Source: Pseudoneobacillus rhizosphaerae (GTDB lineage Bacteria > Bacillota > Bacilli > Bacillales > Cytobacillaceae). From it: 42,328 bases of DNA. Location of the stretch: contig NZ_CAKJTG010000032.1 in assembly GCF_917563885.1 (NCBI RefSeq), positions 1 through 42,328 of the forward strand. The letters run 5' to 3'. This document shows, piece by piece, positions 35,456-42,328 of this stretch (position 1 is its first letter; each line of letters begins with the position of its first letter). Made by a program: the position numbers and the translations under genes. Under the pieces are notes generated by a model. It was not told where the DNA came from. It searched no databases and was given only the letters and a program-made list of their open reading frames with translations.

Positions 35456-35788
35456 ATGAATTTGTCTATAACTATTAATTCGACAGAACGGCAAACACAT
35501 GTATCTGTAAGTGGAGAAATTGATGTATACACGGCTCCCAAGTTAAAGGAGAAGCTTTTTCCATTCTCTGAAAAGGAAGAAATGAATTTAATAGTCGATC
35601 TCAATGGAGTTACATATATGGATAGCACCGGTTTAGGCGTTATGGTTGGGGTATTTAAATCGCTGCGTAAACACAACGGAAGACTTCAATTGACAGGTTT
35701 ATCAGACCGAATAAATAAGCTTTTTATGATTACAGGCCTTGCGGATATTATGAATATAAAAAGTGGGGTAGAAGGTGAAGAAGTATGA
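35456..35788 (+). CDS. rsbV: Anti-anti-sigma factor RsbV
   Basis: A STAS-domain protein that, when unphosphorylated, binds RsbW and frees SigB. At 110 aa it matches B. subtilis RsbV (109). The phosphorylated residue is Ser57 in MDSTGLGV. SD GGAGG precedes ATG. Its stop overlaps the rsbW start (ATGA). The phosphatases that reactivate RsbV (RsbU, RsbP) are not encoded here. Confidence 0.96.
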   Translation: MNLSITINSTERQTHVSVSGEIDVYTAPKLKEKLFPFSEKEEMNLIVDLNGVTYMDSTGLGVMVGVFKSLRKHNGRLQLTGLSDRINKLFMITGLADIMNIKSGVEGEEV

Positions 35789-36258
35789 ATCAACCGTATG
35801 ATTATATTGAGATAAAGATACCAGCCAAACCAGAATATGTCGCGGTCATCCGTTTAACTTTATCGGGGATAGCTAATCGGATGGGGTTTTCCTACGAAGA
35901 CTTAGATGATTTGAAAATTGCTGTTAGTGAAGCTTGTACAAATGCCGTACAGCATGCCTATAAGTTAGAGGGGCAAGGGGAAGTACAAGTTGGATTTGGG
36001 CTTTATCGTAATCGAATAGAAATCATGGTTGTTGATCATGGTCAAAGCTTCGATTTTGAACTGGCTAGGAATGGGAAGGGTCCATATGCTATGCATGATT
36101 CTATCGATTTTTTGCGAGAAGGAGGTCTAGGTCTCTACCTGATAGAAACTTTAATGGATGAAGTAAGAATTCATCAAACCGAGGGTGTAACAGTTTTTAT
36201 GACCAAATATATAGAAGGAGAGCAGGTGGAGATTGATGCAAAAGCCATCTCAACCTAA
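35785..36258 (+). CDS. rsbW: Anti-sigma-B factor and RsbV kinase RsbW
   Basis: Binds SigB, and phosphorylates RsbV in unstressed cells. The 157-aa GHKL ATPase has the N-box VSEACTNAVQHAY, a G1-like VVDHGQSFD and G2 GGLGLYLIETLMDEV. It overlaps rsbV by 4 bases and sigB by about 23 bases, so the three genes are translationally coupled. Confidence 0.96.
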   Translation: MNQPYDYIEIKIPAKPEYVAVIRLTLSGIANRMGFSYEDLDDLKIAVSEACTNAVQHAYKLEGQGEVQVGFGLYRNRIEIMVVDHGQSFDFELARNGKGPYAMHDSIDFLREGGLGLYLIETLMDEVRIHQTEGVTVFMTKYIEGEQVEIDAKAIST

Positions 36259-37030
36259 TAGTCTTTCTCAAGAGTCGATTTATCAACTAATTAAAGCTTA
36301 TCAACTACATCAAGACGAACAGGCTCTAAACCAGTTAGTTATTCACTATCAAAATCTAGTAGTGGTACTAGCCAGAAAGTATTCGAAAGGTAAAGCTTAT
36401 CATGAGGATATTTATCAAGTTGGAATGTTAGGACTATTAGGGGCCATTCGAAGGTATGATGAAGGGTTCGGCAAAAGTTTTGAAGCATTTGCTGTTCCGA
36501 CCATTTTAGGAGAGATTAAACGATTTCTTCGTGATAAAACCTGGAGTGTGCACGTTCCAAGACGGATAAAAGAGCTCGGGCCAAAAATTAAAACGGTTGT
36601 TGAAGAACTCACAAGTAAACTACAACGTTCTCCTAAAGTAATAGAGATAGCTGAGGAATTAGATGTTTCAGAAGAAGAAGTATTAGAAGCGATGGAGATA
36701 GGGAAGAGCTACCAAGCACTTTCGGTCGATCACTCTATAGAGGCCGATTCAGAAGGTGGAACGGTCACTCTATTAGATTTAGTTGGTACAGTTGATTCAG
36801 GGTACGAAAAGATTAATCAAAAATTAGCGCTTGAAAAGGTACTATTTATTCTTTCGGAACGGGAGAGGCAGATTATTCAGTATACGTATCTTGAAAACCT
36901 AAGTCAAAAGGAGACAGGTGATAAATTGGGGATTTCTCAAATGCATGTTTCACGTATTCAGCGGCGAGCGATAAAAAAATTAAAGGAAGCAATCCAAACA
37001 GATAGGAACGATATGGAGTTTTTTTCATAA
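36236..37030 (+). CDS. sigB: General stress sigma factor SigB
   Basis: Sigma-B directs the general stress regulon. From ATG 36236 it is 264 aa, the length of B. subtilis SigB. Region 2 contains KSFEAFAVPTILGEIKRFLR, followed by DKTWSVHVPRRIKELGP. Region 4 contains SQKETGDKLGISQMHVSRIQ. A TTG one codon upstream is an alternative start. rsbX, which follows sigB in B. subtilis, is absent; a terminator and then tex follow. Confidence 0.97.
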   Translation: MQKPSQPNSLSQESIYQLIKAYQLHQDEQALNQLVIHYQNLVVVLARKYSKGKAYHEDIYQVGMLGLLGAIRRYDEGFGKSFEAFAVPTILGEIKRFLRDKTWSVHVPRRIKELGPKIKTVVEELTSKLQRSPKVIEIAEELDVSEEEVLEAMEIGKSYQALSVDHSIEADSEGGTVTLLDLVGTVDSGYEKINQKLALEKVLFILSERERQIIQYTYLENLSQKETGDKLGISQMHVSRIQRRAIKKLKEAIQTDRNDMEFFS

Positions 37031-37079
37031 TAGAGTCGAAAAATAAGAATAGTTAAATTTATGTACACAGCCCATTATT

Positions 37080-37109
37080 AGTCTACTCTGGATAGAGTAG
37101 GCTTTATTT
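37080..37109 (+). terminator. Terminator of the sigB operon
   Basis: A 10-bp stem (37080-37089 with 37094-37103, one T-G pair), a 4-base loop, then TTATTT. Confidence 0.8.
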
Positions 37110-37196
37110 CTGTAAAGATTCGTATAGGATTTTTAACGTTTAGGCACTTTTTTGATACAATGGTGATAGAGTTTTAAGAGCTGGGGGTTTGAAAAA

Positions 37197-38947
37197 TTGG
37201 AACAAACTATTGAGAAGAAAGACATTTTATTGAAACAAATTGCAACTGAGCAAAATTTATTATTAAAACAAGTAAAAAGTGTAATAGATCTGATGGAAGA
37301 TGGAAATACGGTTCCGTTTATTGCGCGTTACCGGAAAGAACAGACAGGAGCTCTAGATGAAGTTCAAATAAGAGACATTAGTGAGCGCTGGCAATACATA
37401 CAAAACCTAGAACAACGAAAAGAAGAGGTAGTAAGGATTATCCATGAGCAAGGTAAGCTGACACCAGAACTAGAGCAACAAGTACGTAAAGCAACTAAAT
37501 TACAAGAAGTAGAAGATCTTTATCGTCCTTATAAGCAGAAGAAACGAACTCGTGCGACGATTGCGAAGGAGAAGGGTCTTGAGCCCCTGGCAGAATGGCT
37601 TATGTCGTTCCCGCAAACGGGAAGTGTAGAGGCAAAAGCTCAAGAGTTTTTATCTGGTGAAAAAGAAGTAACTACAATTGATGAGGCAATTGCTGGAGCA
37701 AAGGACATTATCGCTGAATGGATATCTGATGATGCAGACAGTCGAAAGTGGATCCGACAAGAAACGTTTAAAAACGGTAGAATTGAAACGAATGTTAAAG
37801 ATGCAGAAAAGGACGAAAAGAAAGTTTATGAAATGTATTACGAATATGAAGAGCCTGTTGCAAAAATTGTTCCCCATCGTGTGTTAGCTGTTAATCGTGG
37901 GGAAAAGGAAGATATTTTGAAGGTTTTAGTAAAGCCTCAGACTGAGTCAATACTGGGGTTTCTAACAAAGAAATGGGTGAAGAACTCCAACTCCATTGTA
38001 GCAACCCTTGTTGTAGAGACGATTGAAGATAGCTATAAAAGGTTGATACAGCCTTCGATTGAAAGGGAAATTCGTAATGAATTAACCGAAAAAGCCGAAG
38101 AACAAGCGATACACATTTTCTCGGAGAATCTACGAAATCTTTTATTACAACCACCACTAAAAGGGAAAATCGTTTTAGGTGTCGACCCAGCCTATCGGAC
38201 AGGCTGTAAATTAGCAGTAGTAGATGATACTGGTAAAGTATTAGAGATTGGTGTTATTTATCCGCATCCACCAGTAAATAAATTAGAAGCAGCAAGAAAA
38301 AGAATTTTTGACATTATCAAACAGTATAAGGTCGAAATGGTTGCAATAGGAAATGGAACTGCCTCTCGAGAAACAGAACAGTTCATCGCGGATATATTAA
38401 AAGAGGTTGAAGAAGAGGTATATTACCTCATTGTTAATGAAGCTGGTGCTAGTGTTTATTCGGCATCTGATTTAGCCCGTGAAGAATTTCCTAATTATCA
38501 GGTAGAAGAACGTAGTGCTGTTTCCATTGCACGTCGTTTACAGGATCCGTTAGCAGAACTAGTAAAAATTGATCCGAAATCGGTTGGGGTTGGGCAATAC
38601 CAACATGATGTATCACAAAGGATATTATTGATGCACTTGTGAGACCTGAACGAGATCCTCGTGATGAGTTGCCAGCTCCTTTATTAAAAAAGGATGTATT
38701 GCAACTCGAGGATTTAAAATCAGGAATGGAGCTACAAGGTACCGTTCGAAATGTAGTTGATTTTGGTGCATTTGTCGATATCGGTGTGAAGCAGGATGGC
38801 CTTGTCCATATTTCTAAATTAACAAAACGTTTTGTAAAGCATCCGTTAGACATCGTATCAGTTGGTGATATCGTTACCGTCTGGGTAGATTCAGTAGATA
38901 AACAAAAGGGACGCGTTTCACTAACAATGTTGCCACCAGGGGAATAA
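37197..38947 (+). pseudogene. tex: tex (YdcI), broken by internal deletion and frameshift
   Basis: Tex is an RNA-binding, transcription-associated protein of about 720 aa. Here residues 1-474 are intact, from TTG 37197 through the YqgF-like RNase H domain (VLGVDPAYRTGCKLAVVDD) to QYQHDVSQ. The sequence then jumps at about 38616-38620 to DIIDALVRPERDPRDELP in another frame and runs through the S1 domain (GTVRNVVDFGAFVDIG) to the normal end LTMLPPGE. In the first frame a stop follows seven codons after the jump. About 137 codons are missing, covering the helix-hairpin-helix region, and the loss is not a multiple of three. A truncated 481-aa product remains possible. An assembly error cannot be excluded. 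Confidence 0.88.
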
Positions 38948-39001
38948 TTCAAGGATAAGCCCTTCCGTTTTGAGGTGCATATCCTATAAATAACAATGAA
39001 G

Positions 39002-39040
39002 AAGGCGTGCAATCTGACAACAGATTTGACACGCCTTTCC
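39002..39040 (+). terminator. Hairpin terminator after tex
   Basis: AAGGCGTG pairs with CACGCCTT, and an inner AATCTG pairs with CAGATT. The T stretch behind it is short (TTTCC), so efficiency is uncertain. Confidence 0.6.
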
Positions 39041-39118
39041 ATTATTATGCCACCACCCATAAATTTAAATATAGTGCGAACCCTAAGGACCTAGATGAGG
39101 GAATCGGTTTGGTTGGAT

Positions 39119-39307
39119 AAATAAGCGGAGAAAACTCTCTTAATTACGAAATAGCACTGAAAATAGCTTAAATAGACGGAAGGATTCCGACTATTTACTC
39201 AAAAAACGTCAAAATGGGTCATTTTACATTGCTTAATCGGAAAACCTCCGCTTATATACCTCGAACCATGTCCTATTACGTGCTTTAACCGGAAAATCTC
39301 CGCTTAT
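39119..39307. repeat. Cluster of small palindromic repeats
   Basis: Two direct copies (39231-39255 and 39282-39307) share TTAAYCGGAAAAYCTCCGCTTAT. A partial inverted copy with AATAAGCGGAGAAAA starts at 39119. Between them a hairpin, AAATAG-A-CGGAA with TTCCG-A-CTATTT (39170-39196), has a related core. The pattern resembles dispersed intergenic repeats of Bacillus genomes. Confidence 0.7.
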
Positions 39308-39487
39308 CTAAATATCACCTGTTACAAAATTAAGGATAAGAATTCTTATGTATTTAGAAATGTCGTAAGAAATGAAATCCCAATTGACACTTAATTTTGT
39401 GTGTCCAACAAGCTTCTTCCTTAAAATTTATTATTAAAGGTTTTACTTTTCTATAAGAGGCATTTCTAATCCTTATATGATATGAAA

Positions 39488-39521
39488 GGGAAAATGGCAT
39501 ACGTCGATTCGTATGCCATTT
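39488..39521 (-). terminator. Terminator of cmpA
   Basis: A 12-bp perfect stem (39492-39503 with 39510-39521) and 6-base loop. On the minus strand it is followed by TTTCCC and a T-rich stretch. It lies 23 bases past the cmpA stop. Confidence 0.8.
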
Positions 39522-39543
39522 CCGTATCAAAACGGGATTACTA

Positions 39544-39657
39544 TTAGGAGCAGTGTTTTTTTCTATAAAAAAACCAACATTGATTTAATAGTTTGATTTG
39601 ATAACGGTTCTTCTCATAAAAAGCCCTTTGCATTTGGTTTTGGAGCCAAACAGGCAT
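39544..39657 (-). CDS. cmpA: Cortex morphogenetic protein CmpA
   Basis: A 37-aa peptide too short for usual gene finders. It begins MPVWLQNQMQRAF and ends LLNQCWFFYRKKHCS, and matches B. subtilis CmpA in length and sequence as I recall it. In B. subtilis CmpA acts in the mother cell during sporulation and with ClpXP degrades SpoIVA when coat assembly fails. SD AAGGAGG is 8 bases before ATG. Its position between tex and the sprT-like gene matches B. subtilis. A possible sigma-E -10 (CATACATT, minus strand 39736-39729) lies upstream. Confidence 0.93.
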   Translation of the reverse strand: MPVWLQNQMQRAFYEKNRYQIKLLNQCWFFYRKKHCS

Positions 39658-39728
39658 AAGAGGAAACCTCCTTAATATGATAGATTTTCAGGTGGAATTC
39701 ACATCGTTTTATATGATTAGGTATCTAT

Positions 39729-39743
39729 AATGTATGCTATAAT
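39729..39743. promoter_or_regulatory. Overlapping divergent -10 elements for sprT-like and cmpA
   Basis: Plus strand: TGCTATAAT (39735-39743) is an extended -10 for the sprT-like gene, about 35 bases before its start. Minus strand: CATACATT (39736-39729) fits the sigma-E -10 for cmpA, but its -35 region has ACA instead of ATA at 16-base spacing. Confidence 0.45.
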
Positions 39744-39778
39744 AGTTTGTCATGTTCTTGAAAATGGAGGGGGCACAA

Positions 39779-40252
39779 ATGACAAATGAAGAGCTACAAT
39801 TATTAGTGGAAGAAGTTTCACTTCAGTTCTTTCAAAAACCATTTCGCCATCTAGCTATCTTTAATTCAAGATTGAAGACAACTGGTGGAAGGTATATCCT
39901 ACAAACGCATAATATTGAGATTAATAAACGGTATTTGGAACAATTAGGGAGAGAAGAATTAATCGGGATTGTTAAGCATGAATTATGTCATTATCATCTC
40001 CATTTAGAAAAGAAGGGATATAAGCATCAAGATAAAGATTTTAAGAATTTAATGATGCAGGTCGGTGCTCCAAGGTTTTGCAGGCAATTACCTGATCGAC
40101 CGAAAACAAATAGAAGCGCAAAGATTTACGTGTATTCATGTTTGGGGTGTTCGCTAGTCTTTAAAAGAAAGCGGACTGTCAATGTGAAGAAGTATGTTTG
40201 TGGAAGATGTAAAGGCAAATTAAAACAAATAACAGTATTGACATCGGAATAA
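39779..40252 (+). CDS. SprT-like zinc metalloprotease family protein (YdcK-like)
   Basis: A 157-aa SprT family protein with zinc motif H67-E-L-C-H71 ([11 protein letters not shown]) and a C-terminal zinc ribbon (CLGC near 127, CGRC near 145). B. subtilis YdcK sits at the same place, before the tRNA array. Bacterial function is unclear; eukaryotic Spartan, with the same fold, degrades DNA-bound proteins. ATG 39779 was chosen over an upstream Met because SD GGAGGGGG stands 6 bases before it. Confidence 0.92.
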   Translation: MTNEELQLLVEEVSLQFFQKPFRHLAIFNSRLKTTGGRYILQTHNIEINKRYLEQLGREELIGIVKHELCHYHLHLEKKGYKHQDKDFKNLMMQVGAPRFCRQLPDRPKTNRSAKIYVYSCLGCSLVFKRKRTVNVKKYVCGRCKGKLKQITVLTSE

Positions 40253-40322
40253 ACTGTTGCTAAAATCAACTTCTGCAACTAGGAAGGTTTCTATTGTTTG
40301 ATAAAAGGATGATTTTTACTTC

Positions 40323-40351
40323 TTGACTTTTGACCTCGACGTTTTTATAAT
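40323..40351 (+). promoter_or_regulatory. Promoter of the second tRNA array
   Basis: TTGACT (40323-40328) and TATAAT (40346-40351) are separated by 17 bases, 33 bases before tRNA-Asn. The array is not preceded by rRNA genes in this window, so it needs its own promoter. Confidence 0.85.
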
Positions 40352-40384
40352 ATAAATTGTCGATAAGACAACAATTAATAATGT

Positions 40385-40459
40385 TCCGCAGTAGCTCAGT
40401 GGTAGAGCATTCGGCTGTTAACCGAACGGTCGTAGGTTCGAGTCCTACCTGCGGAGCCA
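40385..40459 (+). tRNA. tRNA-Asn(GTT)
   Basis: Identical to the gene at 368-442; anticodon GTT, CCA encoded. Confidence 0.97.
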
Positions 40460-40466
40460 TTTTTAT

Positions 40467-40557
40467 GGGGAAGTACTCAAGAGGCTGAAGAGGCGCCCCT
40501 GCTAAGGGTGTAGGTCGGGTAACCGGCGCGAGGGTTCAAATCCCTCCTTCTCCGCCA
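40467..40557 (+). tRNA. tRNA-Ser(GCT)
   Basis: A 91-nt class II tRNA with acceptor GGGGAAG/CTTCTCC, anticodon GCT, discriminator G and encoded CCA. Confidence 0.96.
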
Positions 40558-40566
40558 TAAATTTTA

Positions 40567-40638
40567 GGCCCCTTGGTCAAGTGGTTAAGACACCTCCCTT
40601 TCACGGAGGTAACACGGGTTCGAATCCCGTAGGGGTCA
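40567..40638 (+). tRNA. tRNA-Glu(TTC)
   Basis: Same body as 578-652 but without an encoded CCA (TTGG follows the discriminator A). Confidence 0.95.
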
Positions 40639-40646
40639 TTGGCAAT

Positions 40647-40694
40647 TGGTGGTTAGTAAGTGGCTGGCTAGGACGGCTTCCTTGCTGACTACCA
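40647..40694 (+). other. 14-bp stem-loop between tRNA-Glu and tRNA-Asp
   Basis: TGGTGGTTAGTAAG (40647-40660) pairs fully with CTTGCTGACTACCA (40681-40694), with three G-T pairs, around a 20-base GC-rich loop. No T run follows (TATAAT is next), so it is not a normal terminator. Confidence 0.7.
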
Positions 40695-40742
40695 TATAAT
40701 AAATCTTGTAAGTTGTTTTTAAGGAAACCACTTAAAATACTT

Positions 40743-40819
40743 GGTCCGGTAGTTCAGTTGGTTAGAATGCCTGCCTGTCACGCAGGAGGTCGCGGGTTCG
40801 AGTCCCGTCCGGACCGCCA
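40743..40819 (+). tRNA. tRNA-Asp(GTC)
   Basis: 77 nt; acceptor GGTCCGG/CCGGACC, anticodon GTC, CCA encoded. Identical to the copy at 42173. Confidence 0.97.
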
Positions 40820-40834
40820 TTTTTTTCCTATAAT

Positions 40835-40909
40835 TGGGCTATAGCCAAGCGGTAAGGCATCGCACTTTGACTGCGACATGCGTTGGTTCAAATCCAGCTA
40901 GCCCAGCCA
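40835..40909 (+). tRNA. tRNA-Gln(TTG)
   Basis: Identical to 1146-1220; anticodon TTG, CCA encoded. A long T tract follows. Confidence 0.97.
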
Positions 40910-40933
40910 CTTTTTTTTTTTTCTTTTTTTTTT

Positions 40934-41009
40934 GAGCCATTAGCTCAGTTGGTAGAGCATCTGACTTTTAATCAGAGGGTCGAAGGTTCGAGTCCTTCAT
41001 GGCTCACCA
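40934..41009 (+). tRNA. tRNA-Lys(TTT)
   Basis: Same body as 1222-1294, but here CCA is encoded. Confidence 0.97.
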
Positions 41010-41041
41010 AGTTTTTTGTGAATACAAACTATCATTAATAT

Positions 41042-41126
41042 GCGGGTGTGGCGGAATTGGCAGACGCACCAGACTTAGGATCTGGCGCCGCAAGGCGTGG
41101 GGGTTCGACTCCCTTCACCCGCACCA
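41042..41126 (+). tRNA. tRNA-Leu(TAG)
   Basis: An 85-nt class II tRNA; acceptor GCGGGTG/CACCCGC, anticodon TAG, CCA encoded. Confidence 0.96.
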
Positions 41127-41215
41127 ATTATCATTCCTGAGTAGAAAAACCAGTTATTTACACTTGTAAATAACGATGGTATTTGTTAACATTATAAATG
41201 TTCTTATTTACTAAT

Positions 41216-41301
<86 letters not shown>

Positions 41302-41321
41302 AAATTAAAATAAAAAACACC

Positions 41322-41351
41322 TTGACATTTATAACTTCAAAATGGTATTAT
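41322..41351 (+). promoter_or_regulatory. Internal promoter in the tRNA array
   Basis: TTGACA (41322-41327) and TATTAT (41346-41351) are separated by 18 bases with TGG just before the -10, 24 bases upstream of tRNA-Arg. Confidence 0.75.
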
Positions 41352-41375
41352 GATTAAGTTGCTTTTACAACATAT

Positions 41376-41452
<77 letters not shown>

Positions 41453-41458
41453 TATGAA

Positions 41459-41535
41459 CGGGAAGTAGCTCAGCTTGGTAGAGCACTTGGTTTGGGACCA
41501 AGGGGTCGCAGGTTCGAATCCTGTCTTCCCGACCA
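41459..41535 (+). tRNA. tRNA-Pro(TGG)
   Basis: 77 nt; acceptor CGGGAAG/CTTCCCG, anticodon TGG, CCA encoded. Confidence 0.96.
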
Positions 41536-41557
41536 CTTCATTTTAATGACTATTCCT

Positions 41558-41633
41558 GGGGTCTTAGCTCAGCTGGGAGAGCGCCTGCCTTGCACGCAGG
41601 AGGTCAGGGGTTCGATCCCCCTAGACTCCACCA
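41558..41633 (+). tRNA. tRNA-Ala(TGC)
   Basis: 76 nt; acceptor GGGGTCT/AGACTCC, anticodon TGC, CCA encoded. Confidence 0.96.
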
Positions 41634-41670
41634 AGTTTTTTGCAAAAGCAAAACAACATATATAAATTGT

Positions 41671-41747
41671 GGCGGTGTAGCTCAGCTGGCTAGAGCGTTC
41701 GGTTCATACCCGAAAGGTCGGGGGTTCGAACCCCTCCGCCGCTACCA
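41671..41747 (+). tRNA. tRNA-Met(CAT), elongator
   Basis: 77 nt; anticodon CAT, CCA encoded. The sequence is close to B. subtilis elongator tRNA-Met and lacks the initiator's C1-A72 mismatch. Confidence 0.9.
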
Positions 41748-41828
41748 ATTATTTTTTGTACTTTGAAAAATACCAAGTTTTTTGCGAATGCAAAATAACC
41801 ATGAGTTTTACAGACACAAATATTTATT

Positions 41829-41905
41829 GGACCTTTAGCTCAGCTGGTTAGAGCAGACGGCTCATAACCGTCCGGTCGTAGGTTCGAGTCCTACAAGGTC
41901 CACCA
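41829..41905 (+). tRNA. tRNA-Ile2(CAT, lysidine type)
   Basis: 77 nt; acceptor GGACCTT/AAGGTCC, anticodon CAT, CCA encoded. The body matches B. subtilis tRNA-Ile2, whose C34 is changed to lysidine by TilS to read AUA. The anticodon alone cannot tell it from Met. Confidence 0.82.
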
Positions 41906-41939
41906 GAGTTTTTTGCGATAGCAAAATAACATTCAATAC

Positions 41940-42032
41940 GGAGGAATACCCAAGTTCGGCTGAAGGGATCGGTCTTGAAAACCGACAGGCGGGTCATACC
42001 GCGCGGGGGTTCGAATCCCTCTTCCTCCTCCA
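41940..42032 (+). tRNA. tRNA-Ser(TGA) with unusual discriminator T
   Basis: A 93-nt class II tRNA; acceptor GGAGGAA/TTCCTCC, anticodon TGA, CCA encoded. The discriminator base is T; the Ser(GCT) gene in the same array has G. Confidence 0.93.
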
Positions 42033-42057
42033 TAATTTTTTAATAGTTTATTATCGT

Positions 42058-42131
<74 letters not shown>

Positions 42132-42172
42132 TTATTTTTGGTTATTTTCAAGAAAAACACTTGAAAATACTT

Positions 42173-42249
42173 GGTCCGGTAGTTCAGTTGGTTAGAATGC
42201 CTGCCTGTCACGCAGGAGGTCGCGGGTTCGAGTCCCGTCCGGACCGCCA
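42173..42249 (+). tRNA. tRNA-Asp(GTC), second copy
   Basis: Identical to 40743-40819. Confidence 0.97.
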
Positions 42250-42282
42250 TTTTTTTCTAAAAAAAATGTAAATTCTACTTAT

Positions 42283-42328
42283 GGCTCAGTAGCTCAGTCG
42301 GTAGAGCAAAGGACTGAAAATCCTTGTG
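42283..42328 (+). tRNA. tRNA-Phe(GAA), 5' part only
   Basis: Acceptor 5' strand GGCTCAG, D arm and anticodon stem-loop with GAA are visible. The gene is cut by the window end. Confidence 0.9.

Larger units (their letters stand above)
38948..39543. other. Gene-free stretch with palindromic repeats
   Basis: No gene is recognised here. It holds, in order, a long hairpin (39002-39037), a palindromic repeat cluster (39119-39307), a perfect palindrome ATAAGAATTCTTAT (39336-39349), and the cmpA terminator (39488-39521). Confidence 0.7.

Noticed and set aside
38639..38947. Independent S1-domain protein after tex
   Set aside because: It is the C-terminal end of Tex in a shifted frame; its GTG start is internal to a conserved Tex segment and lacks an SD.
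37197..38947. Programmed frameshift in tex
   Set aside because: More than 130 codons are missing at the junction, so recoding alone could not restore Tex.
40266..40460. Minus-strand open frame across tRNA-Asn
   Set aside because: It is antisense to a tRNA gene, a common false call.
41848..42033. Minus-strand open frame across tRNA-Ile2 and tRNA-Ser
   Set aside because: Same reason: antisense of tRNA genes, no SD.

Overview
The window is a low-GC Bacillaceae chromosome segment (Bacillus sensu lato, outside B. subtilis itself). The evidence is the rrn-linked tRNA arrays, close protein matches to B. subtilis housekeeping genes, a glmS ribozyme, sporulation genes (cmpA, a ydcC-type lipoprotein, two tiny YjcZ-like proteins), and both sigma-W and sigma-B loci. 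I cannot name the species.

Layout. (1) 1-1337: the end of a 23S rRNA, a 5S rRNA and eight tRNA genes, closed by a strong terminator. (2) 1472-9776: arginase, sigW-rsiW behind an autoregulatory sigma-W promoter, cdaA-cdaR-glmM (c-di-AMP synthesis, its regulator and phosphoglucosamine mutase), then glmS behind its self-cleaving riboswitch. This block joins envelope-stress control, c-di-AMP and amino-sugar supply for the wall. (3) 9780-25300: an accessory stretch. It holds a NERD-domain protein between two arrays of the same 20-bp repeat, a divergent TetR regulator and SwrC-type RND pump, a Crp-like regulator between two half-size DMT transporters, an FMN reductase behind an MhqR-like operator, a three-gene ABC exporter with a P-loop protein, a thioredoxin-like protein, two tiny membrane peptides, an unrecognised 259-aa protein and a SulP transporter. 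(4) 25471-40252: a block with B. subtilis-like order: ddl, murF, an esterase, cshA, a rhomboid protease, acpS, ydcC, alr, endoAI-endoA, rsbV-rsbW-sigB, tex, cmpA, sprT-like. (5) 40323-42328: a second array of 17 tRNA genes with its own promoter and at least one internal promoter; the last (Phe) is cut by the window end.

The points most worth following are: tex, broken by an internal deletion plus frameshift that removes about 137 codons; a sigB locus without the rsbRSTU and rsbX genes that flank it in B. subtilis; a nearly perfect MhqR-type operator in front of the flavin reductase; a NERD/zinc-ribbon/HTH protein framed by 20-bp repeat arrays; a TetR operator placed inside the swrC promoter spacer; and several unexplained RNA hairpins, one between the glmS ribozyme and the glmS RBS and others between tRNA genes.

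Starts were set from Shine-Dalgarno spacing and family lengths, so many genes begin at GTG or TTG codons well inside the longest open frame.
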